Positions 42,936 to 52,299 of a stretch of 64,000 nucleotides of DNA are shown here, one piece after another (position 1 is the stretch's first letter; each line of letters opens with the position of its first letter). The DNA comes from Acidobacteriaceae bacterium (GTDB taxonomy: Bacteria > Acidobacteriota > Terriglobia > Terriglobales > Acidobacteriaceae): assembly GCA_003138515.1 (NCBI GenBank), contig PLGG01000015.1, forward strand, positions 63,344-127,343, given 5' to 3'. The position numbers and the translations under genes are program-made. The notes beneath the pieces are model-generated. The model saw nothing but the letters and a program-made list of their open reading frames with translations, searched no databases and was not told where the DNA came from.

Positions 42936-43952
42936 TTACAACGTTCTGCCCACCGCCGCCGCCAGCCCACGCAGCTCGCCCACCAGCTTTTCAAACTGGT
43001 CGAGGAAAAGCGTCTGCGCGGCGTCTGAAACAGCCTTGTCGGCGTTGGGGTGGATCTCGATGACCAACGCGTCGGCGCCCGCGGCCACAGCGGCCTTGGC
43101 CATCGCGGGAACCATGTCCCGCCGCCCCGTCCCGTGCGAAGGGTCGGCCGCCACCGGGAGGTGCGAGAGTTTCTTCGCTACCGGAATGGCCGAAATGTCC
43201 ATTGTGTTGCGCGTCGCAGTCTCATACGTCCTGATGCCGCGCTCGCACAAGATCACGTCGTAGTTGCCGCCCGAGAGAATGTACTCGCTCGAAAGCAGCA
43301 GCTCCTCAACCGTCGCCGCAATCCCGCGTTTGAGCAAAATCGGCTTCCGCACCTGCCCCAGTTCGCGCAGCAAATTGAAGTTCTGCATGTTGCGCGCGCC
43401 CACCTGGAAGCAATCCACCAGCGGCAGCATCGGCTCGATCTGCGCAATCTCCATCACCTCGCTCACGACCAGCAGTCCGCTGGCCTCCGCGGCTTCGCGC
43501 ATAAACTCCAGGCCCGGAATCCCCAGCCCCTGAAACGAGTACGGCGAACTGCGCGGCTTGAACGCTCCTCCGCGCAGAAAGCCCGCGCCGGCTGCTTTCA
43601 CGCACTCCGCGATTGCAAAAATCTGCCCGCGGCTTTCTATTGCGCATGGTCCGGCGATGACTGCGACCTTTTGCCCGCCGATGGTCGCTCCGTTACGAAA
43701 CTCTACTTGCGTGCCTTCGGGGCGAAATGCCCGTCCCGCCAGCTTGTATGGCGCGCTGATGCGGTGCACGTTCAGCACACCGGGCAACATCTCGAACTTC
43801 GTCAGGTCGAGACCGGCGGTCGGTCCCACGCCGGCCAAAATTGTCTGGAACTCTCCCGTCGTCCGATGCACGTTCACGCCCGCTTCTTCCATGGCGTTGA
43901 TCACGGCATCGACTTGTTCTTCGGTAGCTTTCTCCTGCATCGCGACAATCAT
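42936..43952 (-). CDS. aroF: 3-deoxy-7-phosphoheptulonate synthase (type I-beta)
   Basis: 338 residues. An N-terminal ferredoxin-like regulatory part (about 1-70, M-I-V-A-M-Q-E-K-A-T) precedes the TIM barrel, with I-A-G-P-C-A-I-E-S near 100 and L-R-G-G-A-F-K-P-R-S-S-P-Y-S-F near 126. Condenses PEP with erythrose 4-phosphate, the entry step of the shikimate pathway. The regulatory domain is the type that binds Tyr/Phe or prephenate for feedback. Its ATG overlaps the chorismate mutase stop (ATGA), so the two are coupled. Confidence 0.95.
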   Translation of the reverse strand: MIVAMQEKATEEQVDAVINAMEEAGVNVHRTTGEFQTILAGVGPTAGLDLTKFEMLPGVLNVHRISAPYKLAGRAFRPEGTQVEFRNGATIGGQKVAVIAGPCAIESRGQIFAIAECVKAAGAGFLRGGAFKPRSSPYSFQGLGIPGLEFMREAAEASGLLVVSEVMEIAQIEPMLPLVDCFQVGARNMQNFNLLRELGQVRKPILLKRGIAATVEELLLSSEYILSGGNYDVILCERGIRTYETATRNTMDISAIPVAKKLSHLPVAADPSHGTGRRDMVPAMAKAAVAAGADALVIEIHPNADKAVSDAAQTLFLDQFEKLVGELRGLAAAVGRTL

Positions 43953-44305
43953 TGTTTCTTCCCTGTCTCGGGTGCTTTTATTCCCGCGGCGAGGCCCGAA
44001 CGCGCGCCCTCTGCTTGGGCGGCCTGGGCACTTCTTTGGCTGGCCAGCTCGTTTCTCTGCAACGCCCGCATCACGTCAATGATGCGCTCGTAAATGTGCG
44101 TCAGCTCGTTGTCGGGCAGCGGGCCCTTGTTGGCCGCGCGCACATTGGCGTAGATCACCTTCTCGCGCTCCGGCTCGTACACCGGCAGCGAAGTCGCGGC
44201 CTTCAGGTTGCCGATCGTCTGCGCCGCGCGCGCCCGCTCGCTGAGCAACTCTACGAGCTGGCGGTCCAGTGCATCGATTCGGATTCGCAATTCTTCGATC
44301 GTCAT
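43949..44305 (-). CDS. aroQ: Chorismate mutase (AroQ class)
   Basis: 118 residues, all-helical. L-R-I-R-I-D-A-L-D-R-Q-L-V-E-L-L-S-E-R at the start carries the active-site Arg, and V-Y-E-P-E-R-E-K-V plus the I-Y-E-R-I-I segment complete the AroQ bundle. Converts chorismate to prephenate. About 25 C-terminal residues (A/G/K-rich) exceed the core. In type I-beta systems such a mutase can form a complex with the DAHP synthase, and here the genes overlap. Confidence 0.93.
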   Translation of the reverse strand: MTIEELRIRIDALDRQLVELLSERARAAQTIGNLKAATSLPVYEPEREKVIYANVRAANKGPLPDNELTHIYERIIDVMRALQRNELASQRSAQAAQAEGARSGLAAGIKAPETGKKQ

Positions 44306-44316
44306 TGCATCCTCTG

Positions 44317-44412
44317 ACTGCTAGCTACTAGCCGCTAGCTCTATCTCGCTGGCGCAAGCCAGCACGGGCCATTCCGCCATTGAACAAGCTAGGAGCTAGA
44401 GGCTAGAACCTG
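44317..44412. repeat. CTAGC-type inverted element, trpA-aroQ spacer
   Basis: Left words GCTAGCTACTAGCCGCTAGC, core with the stem GCTGGC-GCAA-GCCAGC (44348-44363, a GNRA-type loop), then right words AGCTAGGAGCTAGAGGCTAG in inverse sense. Same architecture as 18620-18746. Confidence 0.75.
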
Positions 44413-44418
44413 TTTTTC

Positions 44419-45213
44419 TCACCGGGCCAGCGCCGCATCGCGCAAGCCTAGACCCTTGATAAATCGAGCGACTGCCCCCGGCGCTGTCTCCGCACCATTC
44501 TCGCGAGTCGCCCGTTCCACCAGCTCGACAATAGCGCTGCCGATCACTGCCGCATCCGCGAACTCCGCCACCTGTGCCACGTGCTCCGCATTGCTGATGC
44601 CAAACCCCACAGCCACCGGTAGTCGCGTGTAACGCCGGATGCGCTCGACAAGCGTCGCTGCATCGCTGGCTACGCTCTGCTGTGTGCCCGTAACGCCCAC
44701 GCGCGAAATCGCGTAAACAAAACCTTTGCTGTACTTTGCGATTGCTTCAAGCCGCGCATCGGGGCTTGTCGGCGCGGCCAGAAAAATCGGCGCCAGGTTC
44801 ACGCGGCCCATTTCGGCCAAATACTCGGCCGCCTCTTCGACGATCATGTCGGTGGCCAGCACGCCATCCACGCCTGTTGCCGCCGCTTCATCGGCAAATC
44901 GGTGCAGGCCATAGCGCAAAATCGGATTCAAATAGCTGAAGATCACGAGCCCCGCGCGAGGCCGTGCGGCCCGAATCTCGCGCGCCAGCGCCAGCACATC
45001 CCTGAGTCGCGTGCCACGGGCCAGAGCCCGCTCGCTGGCGCGCTGGACGATCGGTCCATCTGCAAGCGGATCGCTGAAGGGAACGCCCAGCTCGATCACA
45101 TCCGCGCCCGCATCGATCGCCGCAATCGCAATTTCGCGCGTAGCGTCAAGGCTGGGATCGCCGGCCGTCAGATAAACAACGAGGCCCGGCTTGTGATCGA
45201 ATCGGATCGGCAT
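44419..45213 (-). CDS. trpA: Tryptophan synthase alpha chain
   Basis: 264 residues. V-I-E-L-G-V-P-F-S-D-P-L-A-D-G-P near 41-56 contains the catalytic Glu, and L-A-P-I-F-L-A-A-P-T-S near 140 is typical. Cleaves indoleglycerol phosphate to indole, passed to TrpB. 18 bases after trpB. The following spacer holds the CTAGC element before the chorismate mutase gene. Confidence 0.97.
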   Translation of the reverse strand: MPIRFDHKPGLVVYLTAGDPSLDATREIAIAAIDAGADVIELGVPFSDPLADGPIVQRASERALARGTRLRDVLALAREIRAARPRAGLVIFSYLNPILRYGLHRFADEAAATGVDGVLATDMIVEEAAEYLAEMGRVNLAPIFLAAPTSPDARLEAIAKYSKGFVYAISRVGVTGTQQSVASDAATLVERIRRYTRLPVAVGFGISNAEHVAQVAEFADAAVIGSAIVELVERATRENGAETAPGAVARFIKGLGLRDAALAR

Positions 45214-45231
45214 GGAAGTTTGGTCGCCGCT

Positions 45232-46440
45232 CTAGAGTTTCAACTCACGGGCCAGAATGCCCATATCCTTATCGCCGCGTCCAGAGAGGTTCACCACCAG
45301 TATGTCACTCGGGGCCAGCGCTGGAGCAATGCGAATGGCCTCGGCCACTGCGTGCGCGCTTTCCAGCGCTGGCAGAATTCCTTCCGTTCGCGCCAGCTTC
45401 ACCACCGCATCCAGCGCCGCCGCGTCATCGCACGAAACGTACTCCGCGCGGCCCGAGTCGTGCAGCGCCGCGTGCTCCGGCCCAATCGACGCATAGTCCA
45501 GTCCCGCCGAGACCGAATGTGTCAGCGCGATCTGACCATCTTCATCCTGCAGCACGTAGGAAAACGTCCCTTGCAGCACTCCAGGTGCGCCGCCCTGGAA
45601 CCGCGCTGCATGCTCGCCCAGCGCCCGCCCGCGCCCGCCCGCTTCCACGCCAATCAGCCGCACCTGGCGGTCGCCGATAAACTCGTAGAACGCACCAATC
45701 GCATTCGACCCGCCGCCAACGCACGCAATGATCGCCGTCGGCAGCCGGCCTTCCTTCTTGAGAATCTGCTGCTTCAATTCCTTGCTGATCACGCGATGAA
45801 AATCCCGCACCATCGTCGGATACGGATGCGCCCCGAGCGCCGAGCCCAGCAAATAGTAGGTCGTCCGAACGTTGGTCACCCAATCCCGCATAGCCTCGCT
45901 GATCGCATCCTTCAGCGTCTTCGAGCCCGACGAAACCCCGCGCACCTCCGCGCCCAAGAGGCGCATGCGCTTTACGTTCAGATCCTGCCGCTCCATGTCC
46001 ACGTCGCCCATGTAGACCACGCACTCCAGTCCCAGCAGTGCGCACACCGTCGCCGTGGCCACGCCGTGCTGCCCCGCGCCGGTTTCTGCAATCACGCGCT
46101 TCTTGCCCATGCGCTTCGCCAGCAGCCCTTGTCCGAGCGCGTTGTTGATCTTGTGCGCGCCTGTGTGCAGCAGGTCTTCGCGCTTCAAATAAATCTTTGC
46201 CCCGCCCAGCGATTCCGTCAGCCGCTTGGCAAAGTAGAGCGGCGTGGGCCGCCCGGCGTAATCCTTGAGCAGGGAACTCAGCTCCGCCTGAAACGCCGCG
46301 TCGGCCTTGGCCTCGTCGTACGCGTGCTCCAGCTCATCCAGCGCCGCCACCAGCGTCTCCGGCACGTACCGCCCGCCGTAGACGCCAAAGCGCCCCGCTC
46401 GCGACTCGCTCGGATTTGCCGGAACAATGATCGACGCCAT
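45232..46440 (-). CDS. trpB: Tryptophan synthase beta chain
   Basis: 402 residues from the ATG at 46440, preceded by AGGAG; a longer frame to 46509 is not family-like. [13 protein letters not shown] and the PLP-binding H-T-G-A-H-K-I-N-N (Lys near 101) are intact, as is the G-G-G-S-N-A-I-G phosphate loop. Joins indole and serine to give tryptophan. Upstream is a plus-strand oxidoreductase gene that separates it from trpF, so it needs its own promoter in 46441-46635. Confidence 0.98.
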   Translation of the reverse strand: MASIIVPANPSESRAGRFGVYGGRYVPETLVAALDELEHAYDEAKADAAFQAELSSLLKDYAGRPTPLYFAKRLTESLGGAKIYLKREDLLHTGAHKINNALGQGLLAKRMGKKRVIAETGAGQHGVATATVCALLGLECVVYMGDVDMERQDLNVKRMRLLGAEVRGVSSGSKTLKDAISEAMRDWVTNVRTTYYLLGSALGAHPYPTMVRDFHRVISKELKQQILKKEGRLPTAIIACVGGGSNAIGAFYEFIGDRQVRLIGVEAGGRGRALGEHAARFQGGAPGVLQGTFSYVLQDEDGQIALTHSVSAGLDYASIGPEHAALHDSGRAEYVSCDDAAALDAVVKLARTEGILPALESAHAVAEAIRIAPALAPSDILVVNLSGRGDKDMGILARELKL

Positions 46441-46635
46441 GAAGCACTCCTGCCTGACTGCCAGCAGAATCGGGGAACCCTCCAGTGTACAAGAGGAACA
46501 ATCGAGCACTTCCTTCGCGTTCGATGGGGGAGAAAAGCTTACCCTGAAAAGTCGTCACCCTCGCCTGTGACGAGCGCACTTGTGCAATCCTTGCGCCGGC
46601 AATTCTAGTAGCCGCATCGGGAATGAGGTTGATTC

Positions 46636-47607
46636 ATGAAAGCAATCGTGTATCGCAAAAATGGCCCTCCTGACGTCCTCACCTGCGAGGAGATTGAGAA
46701 GCCTGTTCCAAGCGATCAGGAAGTCTTGATCAAAGTCCACGCCGCCGCGGTCAATCCGCTTGACGTCCACATGCTCAAGGGCGGCCCGTTCATTTTTCGC
46801 CTGCTGTTTGGCCGGGCCAAGCTCAAGCGCCCAGGGGTCGATTGTGCTGGCGTCGTCGCAACCGTCGGCCCCGCGGTCAAGAAGTTCAAGGCGGGCGATG
46901 CTGTGTTCGGAAACTGCCGCGGTGCATTTGCGGAATACGCGCTCGCGCCTGAGTCTAAGTTGGCGCCCAAACCGGAAAATGTCGCGTTCGAAGATGCAGC
47001 CGCCTGCCCCGTTGCGGCTCTCACTGCATTGCAGGGTCTTCGCAAACACGGAAGGATTCAAGCCGGCCAGAATGTCCTCATTAACGGCGCATCGGGCGGC
47101 GTTGGCACATTCGCAGTGCAGCTTGCCAAAATTTTCGGTGCGCACGTCACCGCCGTTTGCAGCGCGCGCAATGCGGACCTGGTTCGATCGCTCGGGGCCG
47201 ACCGCGTCATCGAATATGCCCAGGAAGACTTTGCAACCGGCGCGGCGCGCTACGATCTCATTCTCGATCTTGCCGGCAACCATCCGTTCTCGGTTTGTCA
47301 GGGCGTCTTGACCCCGCATGGTATTCATGTCGGCGCCGGAGTGCTCGCCGGGCAGAAGTCTCTTTTCGCAATGTTCGGCGGCCTCATCGGCACCCTGCTT
47401 CGTTCCCGGTTTTCGAGCCAGAAATTCGTCGTCTTCATGGCCAAAGTCAACCGTGAAGATCTGACCTTTGTTGCTGAGCTGGTGGCCAACGGCAAGTTAA
47501 AACCGGTGATCGACAAGAAGTACACCCTCGTCGAAGCCCCTGAAGCGATGCGCTATCAAGGCACGTGGCACGCCCGCGGAAAGCTCGTGATCGGCCTCGA
47601 CGCTTAA
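46636..47607 (+). CDS. Zinc-independent MDR oxidoreductase (quinone reductase-like)
   Basis: 323 residues. GroES-like N-terminus (A-A-A-V-N-P-L-D-V-H) and a Rossmann loop I-N-G-A-S-G-G-V-G-T-F-A-V-Q near 151-164. The structural-zinc cysteines of alcohol dehydrogenases are absent, placing it with NADPH quinone oxidoreductase-type proteins (QOR/NAD(P)-dependent enoyl reductases). Substrate unknown. It lies in opposite orientation between trpF and trpB, so it appears inserted into an ancestral trpCFBA run. Confidence 0.88.
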   Translation: MKAIVYRKNGPPDVLTCEEIEKPVPSDQEVLIKVHAAAVNPLDVHMLKGGPFIFRLLFGRAKLKRPGVDCAGVVATVGPAVKKFKAGDAVFGNCRGAFAEYALAPESKLAPKPENVAFEDAAACPVAALTALQGLRKHGRIQAGQNVLINGASGGVGTFAVQLAKIFGAHVTAVCSARNADLVRSLGADRVIEYAQEDFATGAARYDLILDLAGNHPFSVCQGVLTPHGIHVGAGVLAGQKSLFAMFGGLIGTLLRSRFSSQKFVVFMAKVNREDLTFVAELVANGKLKPVIDKKYTLVEAPEAMRYQGTWHARGKLVIGLDA

Positions 47608-47657
47608 CCGAGAATCATCGCTTCTTGCGGCTGATGTCGCACACCATGTTCGAAGGG

Positions 47658-48314
47658 TCACTTCTGCGCCGCCCGCGCATTTGCCACGAACGCCCGCACC
47701 TTGGCCGCATCCTTCCGCCCCGGCGTCGCTTCTACCCCACTCACCACATCCACGCCCCACGGACGCAGCGTTGCAATGGCTTCGGCCACATTGTCAGGCG
47801 TCAGCCCCCCCGCGGCGATTAGCTTTGATTGCCCGGAAGCGTAGAAAATCATTTGCCGCGCCGTTTCCCAATCGTAAGCCTTCCCAGTCCCACCTACAGA
47901 CGAGGCCGTCCGCGAATCGACCAGAATCGCATCGACATTGGAATCGAAAGCAAGCGCCGCCCGTCCCTCCATGATCGCCTCATCAAAGTGCACCACCCGC
48001 AAGATCCGTACCTTCGACCCCAATCGCGCACGCAGCGCTGCCGTCAACTCCCCCGGAGCGTCCCAGTGCAATTGCACTCCAGTAAGCCCAGCCGCTTCCA
48101 CCGTCGCAACGATCTCCTCAACCGTCGCATCCACAAACACGCCGATCTTCTCAATCTCCGCCGCCAGCCGCGGCACAATCACCGCCGCTTGCTCTGCCGT
48201 CACTCGTCGCGGGCTTGGCGCAAACACAAATCCCACCGCATCCGCTCCGGCGTCCGCCGCAATCATCGCGTCCGCAAGCGAAGTGTTGGCGCAGATTTTG
48301 ATCCACAGGCTCAT
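47658..48314 (-). CDS. trpF: Phosphoribosylanthranilate isomerase
   Basis: 218 residues from the ATG at 48314, whose A is shared with the trpC stop (TGATG); a GTG three bases earlier is possible. W-I-K-I-C-A-N at the start (Cys as general base), V-G-F-V-F-A-P-S-P-R-R near 29 and L-A-A-G-G-L near 170 (written I-A-A-G-G-L here) are TrpF features. Isomerises phosphoribosylanthranilate. Translationally coupled to trpC; ends tail to tail with the MDR gene. Confidence 0.96.
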   Translation of the reverse strand: MSLWIKICANTSLADAMIAADAGADAVGFVFAPSPRRVTAEQAAVIVPRLAAEIEKIGVFVDATVEEIVATVEAAGLTGVQLHWDAPGELTAALRARLGSKVRILRVVHFDEAIMEGRAALAFDSNVDAILVDSRTASSVGGTGKAYDWETARQMIFYASGQSKLIAAGGLTPDNVAEAIATLRPWGVDVVSGVEATPGRKDAAKVRAFVANARAAQK

Positions 48315-49135
48315 CACTTGCCCGCCGCACCCTTCAGCAACTCCGCCAGCGCCGCTCCCGGATCGGGCTGGCGCATCAGGCTCTCGCCGATGAGAAACGC
48401 ATCGAAGCCGGCTTTTCGCAGCCGTGCGATGTCCTCGCGCGTCGCAATGCCGCTCTCCGTCACCCGCACCACGCTCGCCGGAATCCGCCCGGCCAGCGCC
48501 ATCGAAGTCTCCGCGCTCACTTCAAACGTCTTCAGGTCGCGATTGTTCACGCCGATCGCGTCCGCGCCTGTTTCGCCCAGCGCGTCGAGTACGCTTTCGA
48601 GTTCTTCCGCGGTATGAACCTCTACCAGTACGTCAAGCGAAATTGCCCGCGCAGCCAGGGCCAACCGTTTCAACTCGGAGTCGCTGACCGCGGCTGCGAT
48701 CAGCAGTATCGCGTCTGCGCGATGCGCTCGCGCCTCAACAACCTGGTACTCGTCGACGATAAAGTCTTTGCGCAGGCAGGCGAGCGGCGCTGCACTCGAC
48801 GCCATCTCCAGGTTGCGCAGGCTGCCCTGAAAGTACGGCTCGTCCGTCAGCACCGACAGCGCCGCCGCTCCGCCCGCGCGATACCGCCGCGCCAGCCACG
48901 CCGGATCGAACGCGGCGCGAATCACTCCCTTTGACGGCGAAGCCTTCTTGATCTCCGCGATCACGGCCGGTCCCGTTGCGGCCCGCTGGCGCAACGCGGC
49001 AGCCCATCCCCGCGGGCGATGCTCGGCTGCGCGCCGCTCCAACTCCGCCAACGGAACGTCCGCCTTCGCCGCCGCCAATGTCGCGCGCGTCGACGCCAGA
49101 ATCGTCGCCAAAAATGTGCCAGCGCTTGTCGTCAT
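48314..49135 (-). CDS. trpC: Indole-3-glycerol phosphate synthase
   Basis: 273 residues from the ATG at 49135; the longer open frame is an Arg-rich non-homologous stretch. I-A-E-I-K-K-A-S-P-S-K-G near 60-72 with the catalytic Lys, L-R-K-D-F-I-V-D near 122, and G-V-N-N-R-D-L-K-T-F near 190 are diagnostic. Closes the indole ring. It follows hemG by 58 bases on the same strand; trpE, trpG and trpD are absent from the window. Confidence 0.97.
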   Translation of the reverse strand: MTTSAGTFLATILASTRATLAAAKADVPLAELERRAAEHRPRGWAAALRQRAATGPAVIAEIKKASPSKGVIRAAFDPAWLARRYRAGGAAALSVLTDEPYFQGSLRNLEMASSAAPLACLRKDFIVDEYQVVEARAHRADAILLIAAAVSDSELKRLALAARAISLDVLVEVHTAEELESVLDALGETGADAIGVNNRDLKTFEVSAETSMALAGRIPASVVRVTESGIATREDIARLRKAGFDAFLIGESLMRQPDPGAALAELLKGAAGK

Positions 49136-49193
49136 GTTCTCAGTCGAGTATACGGGCGAACAAACCTGCTCCACTCGCGCAGCGCGAACCGAC

Positions 49194-50645
49194 TCAGTGC
49201 GTCGCCGCAGTCGTCTTCGCGCCCGTCCCCGCCAACTCCCGCGCCGCTTGCCGCCCCAGCCGAATGCAGTCCGGCACGCCGATTCCATCGTACGCATTCC
49301 CAACCAGCCGAAGCCCCTGCAACTCAGCCACTCTCACCGCAATCCGCTCCATCCGGTCCTTGTGGCCCACGGCATATTGCGCCATCGCGCGCCGCCAGCG
49401 CGAAACCTGCGCGTGCTCGGGCGCTACGTTGGCGCTCAAAGTTGCTGCTCCCAGAATCTCGCCCAACTCGCGCCGCACAGTCCCCACCAGAGCCTCATCG
49501 CTCTCCGCCAACAGCGCCTCGCCATTCATCCCGCCCAGAAACGCGCGGAAAACAGCCTTTCCCGGCGGCGTGCGACCCAAAAACTTGCGGTGCACAAATG
49601 TGCACGCCAGCATCGCCCGCCCCTCCACCGCCGGAACCAGAAATCCGAATCCCTCCGGCAGCGTGCCGATCTTCTTCTCGTCGTAAATCAAATTCAACGT
49701 GATCGAAGACGAGTAGGGAATGCCGCTAAGCTCGCTACCGAGCGCTACGTCGACCGGCCCCAGCAGTTCCCCCGCCGCCCACGCAGGCGCCGCCATAATC
49801 AGCGCGTTGAAGATTTCTGTCGCCCCGCCAGCCTCCACGCTCCAACCACCGTCCGTCACCCTCCGAATCGCACTCGCCGGCGTCCCCGTGCGCAAACTCG
49901 CCGGATCGAGTCGCGCCACGATCGCATCCACCAACTGGCACATGCCTCCACGCAGTGCCGTGAAAATGGCTGGCGCCTCGCGCTTTGGCCCAGTCGAATT
50001 CTTCGCCATGTCCCGCATCCGCTTGTGCGCTGCCAGCATTCCACGCGTGAGCGAACCGTACTTTGTCTCCATCTCCACCAGCCGCGGCAGCACGGTTTGC
50101 GCGCTCAGTTGCTCGGCGTCGCCTCCGTAAATTCCGCTCAGCAGCGGATCGGCGAGCCGGTCCACCGCCTCCTGGCCAAAATGCCGCCTCACCAGCGCCG
50201 CCACTGACTCGTCGCCGCCACTCGGCCGTGATGCGTGCAGCAGCTCAAGCCCCATCCGTATTTTCGTGCGCAATCCGAACAAACGCGTTAGCGCAGTGGG
50301 AATTAACTTCGTCGGCACCAGGAACATCAGCCCATCGGGCAGCGCCACCAGCCGGTTGCGCACCACAATATAAGTCTTGCGCGCCACATCGTTCGAGGGC
50401 AGCAGCTCGCCGCCAAGCCCCAGCTCGCGGCAAAGCTCGGCTGCAGCCGGCTTCTCGGTCAAAAACGAATCCGGCCCACGCTCGAGCACCGCCCCATTCA
50501 CAATCTCCGACGCCAGCGATCCACCCAGCCGCGGCCGCTCCTCGTAAAGCGCGTAGTCGACTTGCGCTCCTGCCGCGCGCGCCTTTTCCAGTTCATAGGC
50601 CGCCGCCAGCCCCGCAATCCCTCCGCCGACGATCGCAATCTGCAT
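49194..50645 (-). CDS. hemG: Protoporphyrinogen oxidase (oxygen-dependent, HemY type)
   Basis: 483 residues from the ATG at 50645. FAD-binding I-V-G-G-G-I-A-G-L-A-A-A-Y-E-L at about 4-18, the E-E-R-P-R-L-G-G-S loop near 36, and F-L-T-E-K-P near 63 are family features; the C-terminal G-N-A-Y-D-G-I-G-V-P-D-C-I completes the FAD site. Oxidises (copro)protoporphyrinogen, the penultimate heme step, at the membrane face. Upstream of trpC on the same strand and divergent from cydA, whose enzyme needs heme. Confidence 0.9.
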   Translation of the reverse strand: MQIAIVGGGIAGLAAAYELEKARAAGAQVDYALYEERPRLGGSLASEIVNGAVLERGPDSFLTEKPAAAELCRELGLGGELLPSNDVARKTYIVVRNRLVALPDGLMFLVPTKLIPTALTRLFGLRTKIRMGLELLHASRPSGGDESVAALVRRHFGQEAVDRLADPLLSGIYGGDAEQLSAQTVLPRLVEMETKYGSLTRGMLAAHKRMRDMAKNSTGPKREAPAIFTALRGGMCQLVDAIVARLDPASLRTGTPASAIRRVTDGGWSVEAGGATEIFNALIMAAPAWAAGELLGPVDVALGSELSGIPYSSSITLNLIYDEKKIGTLPEGFGFLVPAVEGRAMLACTFVHRKFLGRTPPGKAVFRAFLGGMNGEALLAESDEALVGTVRRELGEILGAATLSANVAPEHAQVSRWRRAMAQYAVGHKDRMERIAVRVAELQGLRLVGNAYDGIGVPDCIRLGRQAARELAGTGAKTTAATH

Positions 50646-50933
50646 TTCTTTTCGCCTCACTCCATCTTTACAGCAATTTGCGGCGCACGCGCTCGGTTCG
50701 CGGAAACGAGCGGCCTCACAGGAAACTCAGCTTCAAGTCTAGAACCAGGCCGCGGCCCGTCCGCAGCAAGTGATTTAAGTTATGAGAAGAGCTAGAATCG
50801 TCAGCGGAGTTCGAATTCGCATCCCCCGGCCCCGAAGATTGTGTCGGGTTTGCCATCGTTCATTCCTCAATCCTGATCCCCGGGTGCCTCGCTCGTCCGT
50901 CATCCGGCCCTCGCCCGCAGCAGGAGACCCTGC
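50646..50933. other. Divergent spacer hemG / cydA
   Basis: About 290 bases without a gene. A GTGATTTAAGTTAT near 50770 is a weak half-match to an FNR box; no full GTGA-N6-TCAC palindrome occurs. The GCAGGAGACC site before 50934 sets the cydA start. Confidence 0.4.
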
Positions 50934-52283
50934 ATGACCGCCGAAATCATCCACCGGCTGCACTTCGCCTTCACCATCACCTTCCATTATTTGTTTCCGC
51001 AGCTCACCATGGGCCTGGCCCTGCTCATCATGGTGCTCAAAACCGTGGCCCTGCGCACCGGCAGCGAAACATGGGACCGCGCGGCGCGCTTCTGGGGCCG
51101 CATCTTCGCCATCAACTTTGTCTTCGGCGTAGTCACCGGTATTCCCATGGAATTCGAATTCGGCACCAACTGGGCGCGATTCTCGCGGCTCTCGGGCGGC
51201 GTCATTGGCCAGCCTCTGGCCATGGAAGGCGTCTTCAGTTTCTTCCTCGAATCTGCGTTTCTCGGTTTGTTTCTCTACGGCGAAAAGCGCATCTCGAAAC
51301 TGATGCACTGGTTCTCGGCGGTCATGGTCTTTCTCGGTTCGTGGATCTCCGGCTTCTTCATCATCGTCACCGACGCGTGGATGCAGCATCCCGTCTCCTA
51401 CACACGCATGCCCGACGGCCACTTTGAAGTCATCAGCTTCTGGCAACTGCTCATGAATCCCTGGGGCCTCCTTCAGTACATGCACAACATGACCGGCGCG
51501 GTCGTCACCGGCTCTTTCGTCATGGCCGCCGTTGGCGCGTTCTATCTGCTCGATGGCCGGCGCGAGGACTACGCACGCATTTTCTTGAAGGTCGGCGTCA
51601 TCGCGGGCGTCATCTCGTCCGTCCTGATCATCTTCCCCACCGGTGACCTTGCCGGAAAATACGTCGCGCAATACCAGCCGGCGGCCATCGCCGCAATGGA
51701 AGGCCTCTTCAAGACCGAGACCGGCGCGGGAATTGTGCTCATGGGCCAGCCCAACGAGGAAACGGGCCAGATCGACAATCCCATCGTCGTCAACGACGTC
51801 CTCAGCTTCCTCATCTACGGCACCACCAAAGCCGAAGTGAAAGGCCTCGATCAATTTCCGCAGGACCAGTGGCCCACTGCGCTGCCGCTGCTTTTCTACG
51901 CCTACCACATCATGGCCGGTCTCGGGACGTGGTTCGTGCTCCTCATGGTAGTGGCCACACTTCTGCTTTGGCGCGGGCGTCTCTTCACATCGCGGTGGGC
52001 GTTGTGGGCGCTGCTTCTCAGCTTCCCGCTGCCCTACATCGCCAACACCGCCGGTTGGATGACCGCCGAACTGGGCCGCCAGCCCTGGCTCATCTACGGC
52101 CTGATGCGCACCAGCGAGGGATTCTCAAGCACCGTCTCGGCCAGCAACGGTCTCTTCACCCTGCTCGGCTTCATGGGTCTTTACGCGCTGCTCGGCCTGC
52201 TCTTCACGGTGCTCATCTATCGAGAAATCGATCACGGACCGGAGCCAAAGAAACCGGCCACTGAAGCCGCCGCTGCAGACTGA
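50934..52283 (+). CDS. cydA: Cytochrome bd ubiquinol oxidase subunit I
   Basis: 449 residues, nine membrane helices. I-I-H-R-L-H-F-A-F-T-I-T-F-H-Y holds the N-terminal heme His, G-I-P-M-E-F-E-F-G-T-N-W lies in helix 3-4, and M-T-A-E-L-G-R-Q-P-W is the subunit I signature. The periplasmic Q-loop is short. Together with CydB it oxidises quinol and reduces O2 with high affinity. cydB follows 72 bases later, across a GAACTG repeat. cydX and cydDC are not seen. Confidence 0.97.
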   Translation: MTAEIIHRLHFAFTITFHYLFPQLTMGLALLIMVLKTVALRTGSETWDRAARFWGRIFAINFVFGVVTGIPMEFEFGTNWARFSRLSGGVIGQPLAMEGVFSFFLESAFLGLFLYGEKRISKLMHWFSAVMVFLGSWISGFFIIVTDAWMQHPVSYTRMPDGHFEVISFWQLLMNPWGLLQYMHNMTGAVVTGSFVMAAVGAFYLLDGRREDYARIFLKVGVIAGVISSVLIIFPTGDLAGKYVAQYQPAAIAAMEGLFKTETGAGIVLMGQPNEETGQIDNPIVVNDVLSFLIYGTTKAEVKGLDQFPQDQWPTALPLLFYAYHIMAGLGTWFVLLMVVATLLLWRGRLFTSRWALWALLLSFPLPYIANTAGWMTAELGRQPWLIYGLMRTSEGFSSTVSASNGLFTLLGFMGLYALLGLLFTVLIYREIDHGPEPKKPATEAAAAD

Positions 52284-52299
52284 CCAATTGCAATCGGCC

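Noticed and set aside
44902..46608. Plus-strand open frame of 568 codons across trpA and trpB
   Set aside because: Lies over two unmistakable genes; Arg/His-rich translation typical of an opposite frame.
48948..50207. Plus-strand open frame of 419 codons over trpC and hemG
   Set aside because: Opposite frame of two conserved enzymes; Arg/Pro/Ser-rich product.
50770..50783. FNR-like box before cydA
   Set aside because: Only one half-site matches (GTGAT); the other half is GTTAT, so a chance match is likely.
50775..51908. Minus-strand open frame of 377 codons over cydA
   Set aside because: Acidic/His-rich antisense product; cydA coding on plus is certain.
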